From positions 1 to 64,000 of the forward strand of contig NZ_CP025980.1 in the NCBI RefSeq assembly GCF_002900365.1: a DNA stretch of 64,000 nucleotides. The letters run 5' to 3'. The notes beneath the pieces are model-generated. The model worked only from the letters and a program-made list of their open reading frames with translations, was not told where the DNA came from and ran no database searches. The position numbers and the translations under genes are program-made. This document shows, piece after piece, positions 45,786-55,904 of the stretch. Origin of the DNA: Escherichia marmotae. Lineage in GTDB: Bacteria; Pseudomonadota; Gammaproteobacteria; Enterobacterales; Enterobacteriaceae. Each line of letters starts with the position of its first letter. The stretch's first letter is position 1.

Positions 45786-47845
45786 TAACGCGTTCTCCCG
45801 GCATTAAGGAACGCGCGTACTTCCGGCGGCAATGCCTGGTTTTGCGCTGGCAGTACCGGCTGCGCGGTGTGCGGCATCAGGCTTAAGCCTTGCTCATCGC
45901 GATAGATCTGCTCAGCGCGGATATAGTTATATTTGCGCTGCGACACGCCGTCTGCCGCCATTCCGTCACGCAGGATGGTCGGACGGATAAACACCATCAG
46001 GTTACGTTTTTCTTTTTTGTCCGCCGTCGATTTAAACAGGTTACCAATCAACGGGATATCGCCCAGCAGCGGCACTTTTGCCACGCTTTCTCCCGCCTGA
46101 TCGTCCATCAGACCGCCAAGTACAATCAACTCGCCATCGTTAGCCAGCACGGTGGTTTTCAGTTTACGCTCACCAAACACGACGTCGAGGCCGGTCTGTC
46201 CTTCCACCTTCGAGACTTCCTGCTCAATCACCATCTGTACCGCGTTACCTTCGTTAATCTGCGGCGTGACTTTCAGCATGATGCCGACTTTTTTCCTCTC
46301 TACCGTGTTGAAAGGATTGCTGTTATTGGAGCCAACGGTAGAGCCGGTTAATACCGGAACGTCCTGGCCCACCATGAAGAAGGCTTCCTGGTTGTCCAGC
46401 GTGGTGATGCTCGGTGTGGAGAGCACGTTAGAGCTGGAGTCGTTTTTAACCGCCTGTACCAGCCCCATCCAGTCGCCTTTCACCACGCCAACCGCCGTAC
46501 CGCTAAAGCCAGAAAGAAGCTGTGCGAGCGTGGAGAGATCGCCGTTGGTATCCGGGTTAATGGTGGTGGCACCGTTTTCACTGATCACCGTGGAACCTTT
46601 CTGCGGTTTCGCCTGAGAAATGGCTGCCCCCAGCGTGCCGATAGGGATCTGCGTACCGTTGGCAAACTGCATTAATCCGGCATCTTTCGACGCCCACTGC
46701 ACGCCGAAGTTGATATTACTGCCTTCGGCAACTTCCACGATCAAGGCCTCAACATGCACCTGAGCACGGCGAATATCCAGTTGTTCAATCACGCTTTGCA
46801 GCGACTGCATGATGTCCTGCGGCGCAGTAACAATCAGGGCATTACTGTGTTTGCTGGCAGCAATGGAAACGACCTCACGCCCGCTACCCGCCGTACCTTC
46901 TGCCTCTTCTTTAGCCGCCGTGAGCGTGCCGCTGACCTGTTTCAACACATCGACCAGATCTTCGGCTTTGCTGTATTTGAGGTAGAATACCTGGCTGTTG
47001 CCGCTGCGCTCCATTTCTGAATCCAGGCGACGGATCAGGCGGCGCATTTTGTCTCGCGTGGCGGGGTCACCACTGACAATTACACTGTTGGTGCGTTCGT
47101 CGGCGACAATTTGAGATTTCAGCGTTGCTGGCTGGTTCTCGCCGCTATTTTTAGCCAGACTTTCCAGCACGCGAGCAATTTCCGAGGCCGAGGCGTTATC
47201 CAGCGGGATCACCTCTTCGGTGCGATTTCCCGCGTGATCCACGCGCTGGATCACTTCCGTCAGGCGCTCCACGACTGAGGCACGTCCGGTGAGCATAATT
47301 ACGTTGGAGGGATCGTAATTAACGACGTTGCCTGAACCCGCGCTGTCGATCATCTGGCGCAGAATTGGCGCCAGTTCGCGTACCGACACATTGCGTACCG
47401 GCACCACTTTGGTGACCATTTCATCGCCCGCGTAGTTGTCGCTGCCTTCACCGACCAACGGCAGCGGCTCGACTTTTGCGGCACTGGATTTCACCACCTT
47501 CAACACGTCATTTTCCATCGGTACGATGGCATATCCCTGCGCTTCCAGCAGGTTAAGGAATAGCTGGTAATACTGGCGTTCATTGAGCGGAGTCATGGTG
47601 CGAATACTCACTTTCCCCTGTACGCCCGGCCCCATAATGATGGTTTTATTGAGGTTAGCACCGACGGTTTCGATAAATGATTTCAGGTCGGTATCTTTAA
47701 AATTGGCGGTGAAGGTGGCTTCTTCCGCCCAGACCGGTGAACTACATAATGCCGCTGCCAGCACCAGCGGCAGTAAACGCTTTTTTGTTTTGAGGCCAGT
47801 TGTCTTTTTACGCCAAACCGACAACGTAATATCACGCCAAAACAC
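45785..47845 (-). CDS. gspD: T2SS secretin GspD
   Basis: 686 residues with a signal peptide (RLLPLVLAAALCSSPVWA), N0-N3 domains and the secretin core (VPVLTGSTVGSNN, GGLMDDQAGESVAKVPLLGD, MVFIRPTILRDG). Forms the outer-membrane pore, and its C-terminal S-domain is targeted by the pilotin YghG. The frame is open from 47845; the first Met precedes a long basic leader. Confidence 0.95.
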   Translation of the reverse strand: MFWRDITLSVWRKKTTGLKTKKRLLPLVLAAALCSSPVWAEEATFTANFKDTDLKSFIETVGANLNKTIIMGPGVQGKVSIRTMTPLNERQYYQLFLNLLEAQGYAIVPMENDVLKVVKSSAAKVEPLPLVGEGSDNYAGDEMVTKVVPVRNVSVRELAPILRQMIDSAGSGNVVNYDPSNVIMLTGRASVVERLTEVIQRVDHAGNRTEEVIPLDNASASEIARVLESLAKNSGENQPATLKSQIVADERTNSVIVSGDPATRDKMRRLIRRLDSEMERSGNSQVFYLKYSKAEDLVDVLKQVSGTLTAAKEEAEGTAGSGREVVSIAASKHSNALIVTAPQDIMQSLQSVIEQLDIRRAQVHVEALIVEVAEGSNINFGVQWASKDAGLMQFANGTQIPIGTLGAAISQAKPQKGSTVISENGATTINPDTNGDLSTLAQLLSGFSGTAVGVVKGDWMGLVQAVKNDSSSNVLSTPSITTLDNQEAFFMVGQDVPVLTGSTVGSNNSNPFNTVERKKVGIMLKVTPQINEGNAVQMVIEQEVSKVEGQTGLDVVFGERKLKTTVLANDGELIVLGGLMDDQAGESVAKVPLLGDIPLIGNLFKSTADKKEKRNLMVFIRPTILRDGMAADGVSQRKYNYIRAEQIYRDEQGLSLMPHTAQPVLPAQNQALPPEVRAFLNAGRTR

Positions 47846-47874
47846 GATGAATGATTCTCCTGGATTAAATGCGG

Positions 47875-48834
47875 TTAGCGCAGCGCGATGGAAATGTCGT
47901 AGCGCGCATCCTTGCGTAAAACCGTGAGTTGAATGGAATCCATTGAGGGTAACTGCCGCATCAGAGCAATCATTGCTCGTGGATCAGTGAAATCCTGCTG
48001 ATTTAGCGCAATGGCGATATCGCCTTCCCTGAAACCGCTGGCATCGAACAGAGAACGATCTGCCCCCGGTTTCACTGCATAGCCGACAATCCCCTCCTTA
48101 CGCACAGGCGTAAGCTGGATATAGTTAAAAATTTTCTGCGGATCTTTCGCCAGTGCCTGACGCACGGCTGACGGGATCTCAACTGGCGCACTGGCAATTG
48201 GTTCAACAACAGCTTGCTTTGCTTCGTCACTGGCGGCTTTTTTGTTGGTCACAGCAACGGCGGAACGTTCCTCTTCAGCCAGACTCAGGCGCTCTATTTT
48301 TCCCTGATAACGCAGCATCACATGGTCGCGATTGATTTCCTCAATCACCGCGTTGTGAGAGCCCAACGTTTCGCCCCGCAAATAGACTTGCTGTTTGCCG
48401 CTTTCTTCAATGACTGCGCCGGGTCTGGCGCCAAAGGCGATCCCGCGCAGTACCACGTTGAGACGAGTTTCCTCCACCGGTACAGGTTCGGGTTGTTTTA
48501 CTGGTACAGCAACAGGCTGATATTTGCCAAACCAGTTTTGCTGGCTGATTATTTTCACGTCTTTTTTATCGAACGTTTTTGCATCCACACGGGTCAGTTT
48601 ATTCACCGATGAGGAAACCGCCGTATATTCTTCAGAAAAGGAAATATAGCGCCATAATGAATACGCCATTTTTGTGGAAATAATAATCATCATCAGCCAG
48701 AATATCCCGCGAATAATTTTCCGCAGTTGCTTTTTTTCTTTATTAAAATATTGCCCCTGGCTAAGAGTTTGAAAAATTTTTGTCAGCCATTGAATGAAAT
48801 AAATTCGTGCATCACGAAAAACAACCCGCGCCAA
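47875..48834 (-). CDS. gspC: T2SS protein GspC
   Basis: 319 residues: one membrane helix (IFWLMMIIISTKMAYSLW), a periplasmic homology region that contacts GspD, and a C-terminal PDZ domain (GIVGYAVKPGADRSLFDASG). It connects the inner-membrane platform to the secretin and helps recruit substrate. Confidence 0.93.
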   Translation of the reverse strand: MARVVFRDARIYFIQWLTKIFQTLSQGQYFNKEKKQLRKIIRGIFWLMMIIISTKMAYSLWRYISFSEEYTAVSSSVNKLTRVDAKTFDKKDVKIISQQNWFGKYQPVAVPVKQPEPVPVEETRLNVVLRGIAFGARPGAVIEESGKQQVYLRGETLGSHNAVIEEINRDHVMLRYQGKIERLSLAEEERSAVAVTNKKAASDEAKQAVVEPIASAPVEIPSAVRQALAKDPQKIFNYIQLTPVRKEGIVGYAVKPGADRSLFDASGFREGDIAIALNQQDFTDPRAMIALMRQLPSMDSIQLTVLRKDARYDISIALR

Positions 48835-48851
48835 TTTATCTATACCCGACG

Positions 48852-49262
48852 TTATGCTTTGTCTATTCCACAGGTGGTACGATCCAGTTTCCGCTGATAC
48901 TGGTTGCCTGTGCGTGTATCATTAATAGCTATGCTGTAATTAATGCCCTCGGTGATCATTAATTTCACCGTTGGGTCAGCGCACATTTGTCGTTGGTAGC
49001 TGGTTAAAAAGACGTCAGGCGCCTGCGTGGTCTGGATACCCGCTTCGCTGACAATGGTCATTTTTACCGTCGTGCCGCTACTTTGTGCCAGCACCAGGGT
49101 ATATCCCGCAGATTTAATCGGCAGGTTTTGACTGATATTTTGCGCCTGTTTTTTTGCCAGTAAACTGGCGTTTTCATTATGGTTTGCGCATCCACTTAAT
49201 AATCCTGTAACGCTCAATAATAGCGATATTAATACCTGCTTCGGCATCTGTTTTATCGACAT
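48852..49262 (-). CDS. yghG: T2SS pilotin YghG (GspS-beta/AspS)
   Basis: 136-residue lipoprotein with lipobox LLSGC at about residues 21-25 and two further cysteines (MCADPT, TTCGID) that form the AspS disulfide. It takes GspD to the outer membrane. This AspS type is specific for the SslE-secreting system of E. coli and Vibrio. Confidence 0.92.
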   Translation of the reverse strand: MSIKQMPKQVLISLLLSVTGLLSGCANHNENASLLAKKQAQNISQNLPIKSAGYTLVLAQSSGTTVKMTIVSEAGIQTTQAPDVFLTSYQRQMCADPTVKLMITEGINYSIAINDTRTGNQYQRKLDRTTCGIDKA

Positions 49263-49327
49263 GGTTAATAATCTCTAAGGTTATTAATAAAAGTTAAAAT
49301 GTCACTTCAATAATGACGTAGTTATAA

Positions 49328-50137
49328 TTAAAGCAATGCCTGTAGATAAATTATTACTATACCGCCCAGACTTAAACACGGTCCAAAAGGCAGCGTAGTT
49401 GATCCTTTTTTTGTAAAAACGGCATATATCAGGCCGCAGCATGATGCGATTAAAGCGACATTAGGCAACGACAACGCCCCCACCCAACTGCCTAAAGCTG
49501 CGAACAATAATACATCGCCCATGCCTAATGCTTCTTTACGCAGAATTATTCCGGCCAGCCAGCGCAGCGAGTAAAAGGAGACAAACCCCACCAGTACACC
49601 GGTAACTGCGTCTTGTAGCGTGAGCGGACTCAGCTGCGCCCATGCCGCAATCAGTCCTGTCCACAATACGCCCTGAGTAAAGACATCGGGCAGCCATTGG
49701 TTATCAAGGTCGATGATGCTCGCAGCAATCAGCCAGGCAGATAATATCATCACCGCCAGTCCCCATCCACCTTCCGGCCAGACCAGACTCGCCAGAAAAA
49801 AAGCGAGTGCCGTCAATAACTCAACCAGCGGATAACGCTTGCTGATTTTAGCCTGACAGTCACGGCAGCGCCCTTTGAGTATCAGCCAGGAGAGGAGTGG
49901 AATGTTGTCACGAACGCGAATGGTCTGCTGGCAATGCGGACAGTACGAACGCGGCAGTGCAAGGCTTATTTTTGGCTGCGCATTCTGCGTTTCGCCCTGA
50001 AACTCCGCCATTTGTTGGCGAAGCATGATAGGGTAACGCCAAATTACCACATTCAAAAAACTGCCGATGATCAATCCTCCGACGATTGCCAGTATGGGCA
50101 TCGCCGCAGGGTATTGCTGAAAAACATAAAAAAGCAT
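49328..50137 (-). CDS. pppA: prepilin peptidase PppA
   Basis: 269-residue polytopic membrane aspartic protease that cleaves and N-methylates the pseudopilins. Two paired cysteines in a cytoplasmic loop (CPHCQQ, CRDCQAK), the first catalytic Asp in IDLDNQWLPD and the second in the GMGDVLLFA motif. Intact. Confidence 0.94.
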   Translation of the reverse strand: MLFYVFQQYPAAMPILAIVGGLIIGSFLNVVIWRYPIMLRQQMAEFQGETQNAQPKISLALPRSYCPHCQQTIRVRDNIPLLSWLILKGRCRDCQAKISKRYPLVELLTALAFFLASLVWPEGGWGLAVMILSAWLIAASIIDLDNQWLPDVFTQGVLWTGLIAAWAQLSPLTLQDAVTGVLVGFVSFYSLRWLAGIILRKEALGMGDVLLFAALGSWVGALSLPNVALIASCCGLIYAVFTKKGSTTLPFGPCLSLGGIVIIYLQALL

Positions 50138-50171
50138 GATTAAAGGTTATTTGTTGTAACTTGCTGAATTT

Positions 50172-50328
50172 GGCGTGAACGCCTTATCCGGCCTACAGGT
50201 TTCTGCCAGTGCTATTAATAGCGGCCTTCCCTCCAGGCCCAATAAGCTGGCGCATCGGGAAAATGTGTTAACCCGGTGCGCCTTATTTCATGCCGGATGC
50301 GCGTGAACGCCTTATCCGGCCTACAGGC
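50172..50328. repeat. two REP (repetitive extragenic palindromic) elements
   Basis: GCGTGAACGCCTTATCCGGC followed by CTACAG is present near 50173 and again near 50301, the second preceded by TGCCGGATGC. This is the canonical E. coli REP half. It fills the 191-bp space between sslE and pppA. REPs belong to enterobacterial chromosomes and are rare on plasmids. Confidence 0.85.
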
Positions 50329-53300
50329 TTACTCGGCAGACATCTTATGCTCGGTAACCTTGTTAATGGCTTCCGGTCCTTGCTGCGGTTTCGGCAGGTG
50401 CAGCGCCGCGAGCGTGCTGTAAGCCGACTGGCTCACACCGCCCTCAAAGCTCATCTCCGTCGCCCCAGGAAGCTGGTAAGCATTCGCGCCCGGATTCCAT
50501 TTCTTAAAGAACTCCGAAAGATCCTTCTGGGCGACCCAGGAGGCGCACAGCATTAGCGTATCAGCAGCGTTACCGTTGGATTCGGCACAGTAATTCTTGT
50601 CGCCAAACCGGGTTTTGCCAACCTCATCGCCGCGCGCTTTACGGTGCATCAACTGGAACAGGTTCCAGCCTTTCATCCCTTCACGCTCGCTGTAGAACGC
50701 TGGCAGAGTCGTACCTTCTGGATACCACTGCTTGATATCAAAGTTTTTCTCTGCCCACTCCTTCAGTTGTGCGTACATCAGCAGGCGGTCCCCCGCACCG
50801 CCGCGTGCCCATGCCTGGCCATTGCTCTCATCCAGATACTCCGGCGCAACGGTAATACCTTCAGCGACACGGTTCATCTTGCCGAGATAACGATCCTGCA
50901 TGTACAGCGCCAGCACGTTGTTCGCCACTTCAGTGGCACCCGGTACAGTCAGCGGCGTTTCAGCGGCGTTGTGCCCTACTTCATGCCAGATCAACCAGTC
51001 ATTCAGCGGCGTCGTCGGCAGCGTGGTGCTGTTCGGCGAGAAGCTGCTGTTCATCACCGGATAACCAGAGTGCGCAGCACCAATAGAGATCTGCACATCG
51101 TTGGTGAAACGGTGTTTGTGCCCCGTCAATGCTTCATAGGTAAACATCCGGTGGTTACCGTTTTCGTCATTACGGCCATAGAAGTCATTCATTGAGCTGG
51201 CAAAGGTATCCAGATCTTTGCTGAATTGCTCCAGACCGCCAATGTAATTGCTGGCGTTCAGGTTCTTCTTCGGCGTGGTATAGACGAAAGCGCCTGATTC
51301 CAGCTCACCCAGCGGAGCCGGTGAGTTCAGATCGTGTTGCCACTTACCGTCTTTATAGAACGGCGCTTTTACTACACCGGTAAAGGTGAAGCTGGCAGAT
51401 TCATTGGTAGAACTATTACCCTTGATATAAATCAGACCGCCGTAAGGCACCTTGAACGTCAATTCACCGTTAGCCGCCAGAGAATAGGTTTTAGTGACTC
51501 TTGGCGGACGGTTCAGCGCAACTTCATGCTTCTCACGTCCGGTCAGGTCATCAGCCAACGCCACGGTAACAGTCACTGGGACTGACGCCGAAGACTTAAT
51601 GGTAACGTCCTGCTGAGCCGGTGCCCACAGGCCGGTTGACTGCATGTTACCCGCAAACCATTTGGTCGGATTCGAGTACAGGCTGATGGTTTCAGTAACC
51701 TCTTCTCCTCCTACAGATACCGCTCCAGGGTACTTCTCAACATCAACCTTGATGTTCAGATCCCACCAGGAACGGCCCAGCATCAGGCGCGTTAGCGGTT
51801 TTTCCATATAGTTGAGCGGGTAGCTCGGGTTCATCATGCCAACTTTATTGCCTTCACCGTAAATCATCTTATTATCGACCAGCGACTGTTTCAGATCTGC
51901 TGAGCACTGCGTGCCGCCGGTATAGGCATTATTGGTATAGCAGTTCAGGAACTCAGTAAATGTTTTAAAGCCCAGCTCATCATCTTTGTCGCTTTCGTAA
52001 CGATAGGCAGTGTCATTCCACAGCCAGACCGACATGTTCTGGTACAAACGATCCAGATCTACACTACTAAGACGCTCGCCCTGACGACCTTTGGTCCGGA
52101 AATAGAGCTCATGTTGATACAGGCGCTGAATGTTGGTGCCCAAATCCGCTGCCTGCAGCATCGCCTTCGCAGTGTCAGCGCTAAGATTCAGTTGCGTATA
52201 CTGCGGAACATACATGGCCCCCGTTACTGGAACGCCCGTGCCAGGACGGTATTCCAGACAGTTGATCTCGTAATGGTAAGTCGAGTCTTTACACTCCTGT
52301 AATCCCGGAAACGCGTCCAGAATTTTCTTCTTCGCAGCGGCCAGCGACTCGGACGTTTTGTGATCGGCTTCATCAATAAAGGCATAACGAGTTTCCTGTT
52401 TGCCATCTACATCCTCCAGCCAGCTGGCAACTTCCAAGTTCGGTTTCTTATCAGGCTTGTTATCAGTCTGATATTTCCATGTAACCTCTCCTGTTTTAGG
52501 ATCAATAGTATATGGCAGCGCACCTTCTACGACTGGATAACGCTCATACACCCAAATGCCCGTTGCACGCTGCTGACGAACACGGTTCGGGTTACCCTGA
52601 GGATCGGTATTTACCACCGACTTGTTGAGTGCCATTGACAGGCCTGCAGCATCAAGCAGGCGCACAAAGCCAGACGCGCTCTCTTCCTTAAGATTGCTCA
52701 TCACGTTTTCCATGATCAGCACCGATCCACCTTTGTTCAGATAGGCAATCAGGTCGGTCACATCCTGCTGAGTCAACTTCGGCTTGCTGGTGTCGGCACG
52801 CAGTGGTATCGCATAGGGATCACCTGACCATTGAGTCACATACTCAAAGCCATTGAGGATTAACAGAGGAACTTCATCAGGATTCAGATTGCCATAACTG
52901 GTCAACGGTTTAACCGTGATCCCGGCAAAATCCTCATGGAAAGCAAACGGTGCGCGATTTCCCAATACCTGACCAGCTTTTTTGAAATAAACGTTTTCCA
53001 GATTCGTCCCCACGGTCATTGTGCTCTTGGTATCAGGCAGCCAGAGTTCATTTGACAGATAGCGCAGCACGTTCTCCATGAAGTTCTTCATGTCATCCGG
53101 GTCGCTGTTGAGCGTACACTGCCCGTCTTTATTAACGCCCCCGTTCCAGCTGTAACCGTTCGGGCAACGCAGGATGCTGTTGTAGTGTGGGTTACCGATA
53201 ACCATCAGCTTGCCATCGCCGACTTGCCCCAGCGAGATAAACGGCAGGTTGAAGGTCGCCGTATCACGCGTAACGTTTTCAGGTTCAACAAGAGATGGCG

Positions 53301-54912
53301 CTTCCGTAATGTACGCCAGCTCATTTTTATCCCAGGCACGTTTCTCGCCGAAGGCCAGCCAGTAGTTTTTATCATTACGCGCCATCATCACAGGGTACGC
53401 TGCATTGGAGATATTCACCACTGCCTGGCCCCGCGCACTACCGGTGCTGCCATAGAAGTTGGTTGAGTCATGGAATACATGGAACTTGCTAACAGATTTA
53501 TAGTTCGTATCCACGCCCCACAACTTATTGATTATGCTTTGGATCTGTCCTTCATTAACATTACGCGTCGTCAGAGAGAACCAGCGAGCCAGGTTACAAC
53601 CATCGGTTTTCGCACAGATTGCATTATCAATTTCTTTTGCCTGACCCGTATTTAATTGTTCGATAAATGCGTTTGGTAACGTAACAACTTGATCACCGTT
53701 ACCCAGCGTCGCGCCATTGGATAACGAGAGGTTGATAATCTCGTTGATCACGTTGGGATATTCGGCAAAGACCTTGCGCACATCCTCCGGAACTACACGA
53801 GTATTATTTTGTCCGGCTTTCGAATATCGGTGAATCAGTTGATCGATATTAGCCCCGCGAACTTCGTCCCCCAACTCCGTCAACGTAATGGTCGACTTAT
53901 TACCGCGTACTGAGCCCAATTCAAAGGTGTCGATACCAAAGGTGATGGTTTCCCCCCAGCTAAAGGAGAACTCACCGTTGTCTCCGGTTACACCACGGCC
54001 AGAATTGGTGTAGTAGTTGACGCCAGCAACACCATTTCTCTGACTATCCAGCAGTTTACCTTCGGAGAGAATGATTTCAGTGGGCTGATACTGATAAAAC
54101 TGTTCTGCGTTAGCTGACACAAAGGAAGCGTTCAAATCCGGTTTAGCTCCCGGTGTCGTAACAGGCACTACCGATGAGGTATGAGTTGATGGGGCTTTAT
54201 TGGTCGCGGCATTATTTTCCACCTCTTCATTCACCAGCTTGCTGAAATCGCCTTCAGCCAAGTCAATTTTCTTATACAGCTTTTCAAAGCGCGCGCGATC
54301 GAGCACTGACGAGAAGATCAAACAAAGTCGCTCTGTATCAGCCGGACAACTGTTGCTGGATGTCACCAGTGAGATCGCATTGTTTTTCTTATTTTCAGCC
54401 CCCGCCAGTTCCAGTGCGTCCTCCAGGTTAAACGATACTTTTTCAACTGAACGCAGGCTACGTGCGGCTTCTGGTAAGGTATCGAATGTCGCGACTGTCG
54501 TACTGCCAACCATACAACTGATGGTGTCACCAGGCGTGAAGGTAAAACCGTCGCTGGATTCACTATTACAAGTAGCGCCAGTGACTCGCAGGCTTCCACC
54601 CAGCGTCAGATAACCCGTTTTCGTAGGAACAGGTTCTGGCTCCGGCATTGGTGATGGCTCTGGATCAGGAATCGGTTCCGGATTTGGTGTTGGCTCTGGA
54701 ATTGGTTTCGGATTTGGTATCGGCTCTGGATCAGGAAGCGGTTCCGGATTCGGTGTTGGAGCGGGTTTTACGTCCGGTAAATCCCCTGCTCCAGAATCAA
54801 CAGGCGGCATAATGGTGGACGTTCCTGAACCTCCACTATCACAACCGGCTAGCAGCGTTGAGCTTAAAATAGCCGCTAAAAGCGATTTCTTATATTTAAA
54901 TTTTCTGTTCAT
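50329..54912 (-). CDS. sslE: SslE (YghJ), surface lipoprotein M60-like metalloprotease
   Basis: 1527 residues. Lipoprotein signal with lipobox LLAGCDSG at the N-terminus, then a proline-rich PEP/PDP linker (about residues 45-95), large central domains, and a C-terminal M60/enhancin domain with the zinc motif HEVGH (LIWHEVGHNAAE) and a downstream Glu (YLDESN). SslE is the main T2SS substrate in E. coli; it degrades mucins and supports biofilm. The order sslE-pppA-yghG-gspC..M equals the chromosomal E. coli operon. Intact, with high GC compared with the plasmid genes around it. Confidence 0.95.
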   Translation of the reverse strand: MNRKFKYKKSLLAAILSSTLLAGCDSGGSGTSTIMPPVDSGAGDLPDVKPAPTPNPEPLPDPEPIPNPKPIPEPTPNPEPIPDPEPSPMPEPEPVPTKTGYLTLGGSLRVTGATCNSESSDGFTFTPGDTISCMVGSTTVATFDTLPEAARSLRSVEKVSFNLEDALELAGAENKKNNAISLVTSSNSCPADTERLCLIFSSVLDRARFEKLYKKIDLAEGDFSKLVNEEVENNAATNKAPSTHTSSVVPVTTPGAKPDLNASFVSANAEQFYQYQPTEIILSEGKLLDSQRNGVAGVNYYTNSGRGVTGDNGEFSFSWGETITFGIDTFELGSVRGNKSTITLTELGDEVRGANIDQLIHRYSKAGQNNTRVVPEDVRKVFAEYPNVINEIINLSLSNGATLGNGDQVVTLPNAFIEQLNTGQAKEIDNAICAKTDGCNLARWFSLTTRNVNEGQIQSIINKLWGVDTNYKSVSKFHVFHDSTNFYGSTGSARGQAVVNISNAAYPVMMARNDKNYWLAFGEKRAWDKNELAYITEAPSLVEPENVTRDTATFNLPFISLGQVGDGKLMVIGNPHYNSILRCPNGYSWNGGVNKDGQCTLNSDPDDMKNFMENVLRYLSNELWLPDTKSTMTVGTNLENVYFKKAGQVLGNRAPFAFHEDFAGITVKPLTSYGNLNPDEVPLLILNGFEYVTQWSGDPYAIPLRADTSKPKLTQQDVTDLIAYLNKGGSVLIMENVMSNLKEESASGFVRLLDAAGLSMALNKSVVNTDPQGNPNRVRQQRATGIWVYERYPVVEGALPYTIDPKTGEVTWKYQTDNKPDKKPNLEVASWLEDVDGKQETRYAFIDEADHKTSESLAAAKKKILDAFPGLQECKDSTYHYEINCLEYRPGTGVPVTGAMYVPQYTQLNLSADTAKAMLQAADLGTNIQRLYQHELYFRTKGRQGERLSSVDLDRLYQNMSVWLWNDTAYRYESDKDDELGFKTFTEFLNCYTNNAYTGGTQCSADLKQSLVDNKMIYGEGNKVGMMNPSYPLNYMEKPLTRLMLGRSWWDLNIKVDVEKYPGAVSVGGEEVTETISLYSNPTKWFAGNMQSTGLWAPAQQDVTIKSSASVPVTVTVALADDLTGREKHEVALNRPPRVTKTYSLAANGELTFKVPYGGLIYIKGNSSTNESASFTFTGVVKAPFYKDGKWQHDLNSPAPLGELESGAFVYTTPKKNLNASNYIGGLEQFSKDLDTFASSMNDFYGRNDENGNHRMFTYEALTGHKHRFTNDVQISIGAAHSGYPVMNSSFSPNSTTLPTTPLNDWLIWHEVGHNAAETPLTVPGATEVANNVLALYMQDRYLGKMNRVAEGITVAPEYLDESNGQAWARGGAGDRLLMYAQLKEWAEKNFDIKQWYPEGTTLPAFYSEREGMKGWNLFQLMHRKARGDEVGKTRFGDKNYCAESNGNAADTLMLCASWVAQKDLSEFFKKWNPGANAYQLPGATEMSFEGGVSQSAYSTLAALHLPKPQQGPEAINKVTEHKMSAE

Positions 54913-55196
54913 TATAAATAAAATTGAATATTTGTTAGGTTGATATTTATTTCACTACCAATCACCACCTGATTTTTATGATGATTAATATCTCAATTAA
55001 GATATATGAACAACATCAAAAACTCCATTAATTTGATGTTATAAATAGCTACGGAAATACCGCAAAACTTTTCCTACTTCATACTTACTTCAGGGGAAAT
55101 GTAGTGATAACTCCGATAAAATTCCGAACCTTTTTCAGTAAGATCCAGCCTGCACAAATATTCGGATAAAAGCCCTTAGCGCCTTCATTACTTATC

Positions 55197-55904
55197 TTAT
55201 TTAAATTCTAAATAAGAAGTTACTAAATCTATATTTAGCTCCTCACCAGGCGGTATTGCAACACCTATAACTCTTATATCACAGGGCTTAACAGGAATAT
55301 TAGTCTCAAGAGACCAGATGCCTTTTCCCGTCTCATTTTTAGGCAACTTGGGAAGCCAGGAATTTAAATACACTGTTGAAGATCCACATGGAGCATTATT
55401 TTCACCACCTCTCTCTTCCCTCCAAAAAGGATTGGGATCACCCTTGACAGAAGCGTTATTAAATTTATTAACAAAACTATCCGCGTCAATCCTTATTTGC
55501 AACTGGACACCTATTTTACCCATATTAGCTGCAGGTCCCATTGCATATTTAAGTGATATATTAGGATCCGTGGAGTACTTCATTAATCCATACGCATCAG
55601 AACTTAAAAAACCTTCATAACTTGCAGCACCAAGATGCCCTCTTCCTCCCATGGATGGATCTAAGCCTTTTGTCATAATACTTTCGAGATTATCCAGAAA
55701 TGTACCATGTGTAAGGTAAATAAATTTACCATCAAAGATCGACATAGGTACCTTTATTAGGGGGTAAAACTGAGGAGCTAATGTTTCATTTTTTATATTA
55801 GAAATTGAGTTCGTTTCATTATTTTTAGCAGTATTAATTATACATTGATTGGAAGTATTGCTAATACTCCTTGATTTTTTCACGGAGAACTGAGATGGAA
55901 ACAT
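55197..55904 (-). CDS. candidate ADP-ribosyltransferase-fold effector
   Basis: 235 residues; not recognised by name. Residues 63-92 read YLTHGTFLDNLESIMTKGLD then MGGRGHLG, and ISLKYA follows at 116-121. The HGT..L..I...GL......G..G......Y layout is that of the H-Y-E class of ART/PARP folds, with His66 and Tyr120 as likely NAD-contacting residues; the Glu is uncertain. The N-terminus is polar and Ser/Asn-rich, as in T3SS effectors, and codon use is AT-rich like the other effectors here. It lies alone between the T2SS block and ipaH copy C. Function is inferred only. Confidence 0.5.
   Translation of the reverse strand: MFPSQFSVKKSRSISNTSNQCIINTAKNNETNSISNIKNETLAPQFYPLIKVPMSIFDGKFIYLTHGTFLDNLESIMTKGLDPSMGGRGHLGAASYEGFLSSDAYGLMKYSTDPNISLKYAMGPAANMGKIGVQLQIRIDADSFVNKFNNASVKGDPNPFWREERGGENNAPCGSSTVYLNSWLPKLPKNETGKGIWSLETNIPVKPCDIRVIGVAIPPGEELNIDLVTSYLEFK

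Noticed and set aside
54423..54440. AAACGATACTTTTTC inside sslE as a MxiE box
   Set aside because: It lies within the sslE coding sequence, the T-run is missing on the relevant strand, and no gene starts nearby.
54640..54770. Short tandem repeats as a satellite or recombination site
   Set aside because: They encode the Pro-Glu-Pro linker of SslE in frame.
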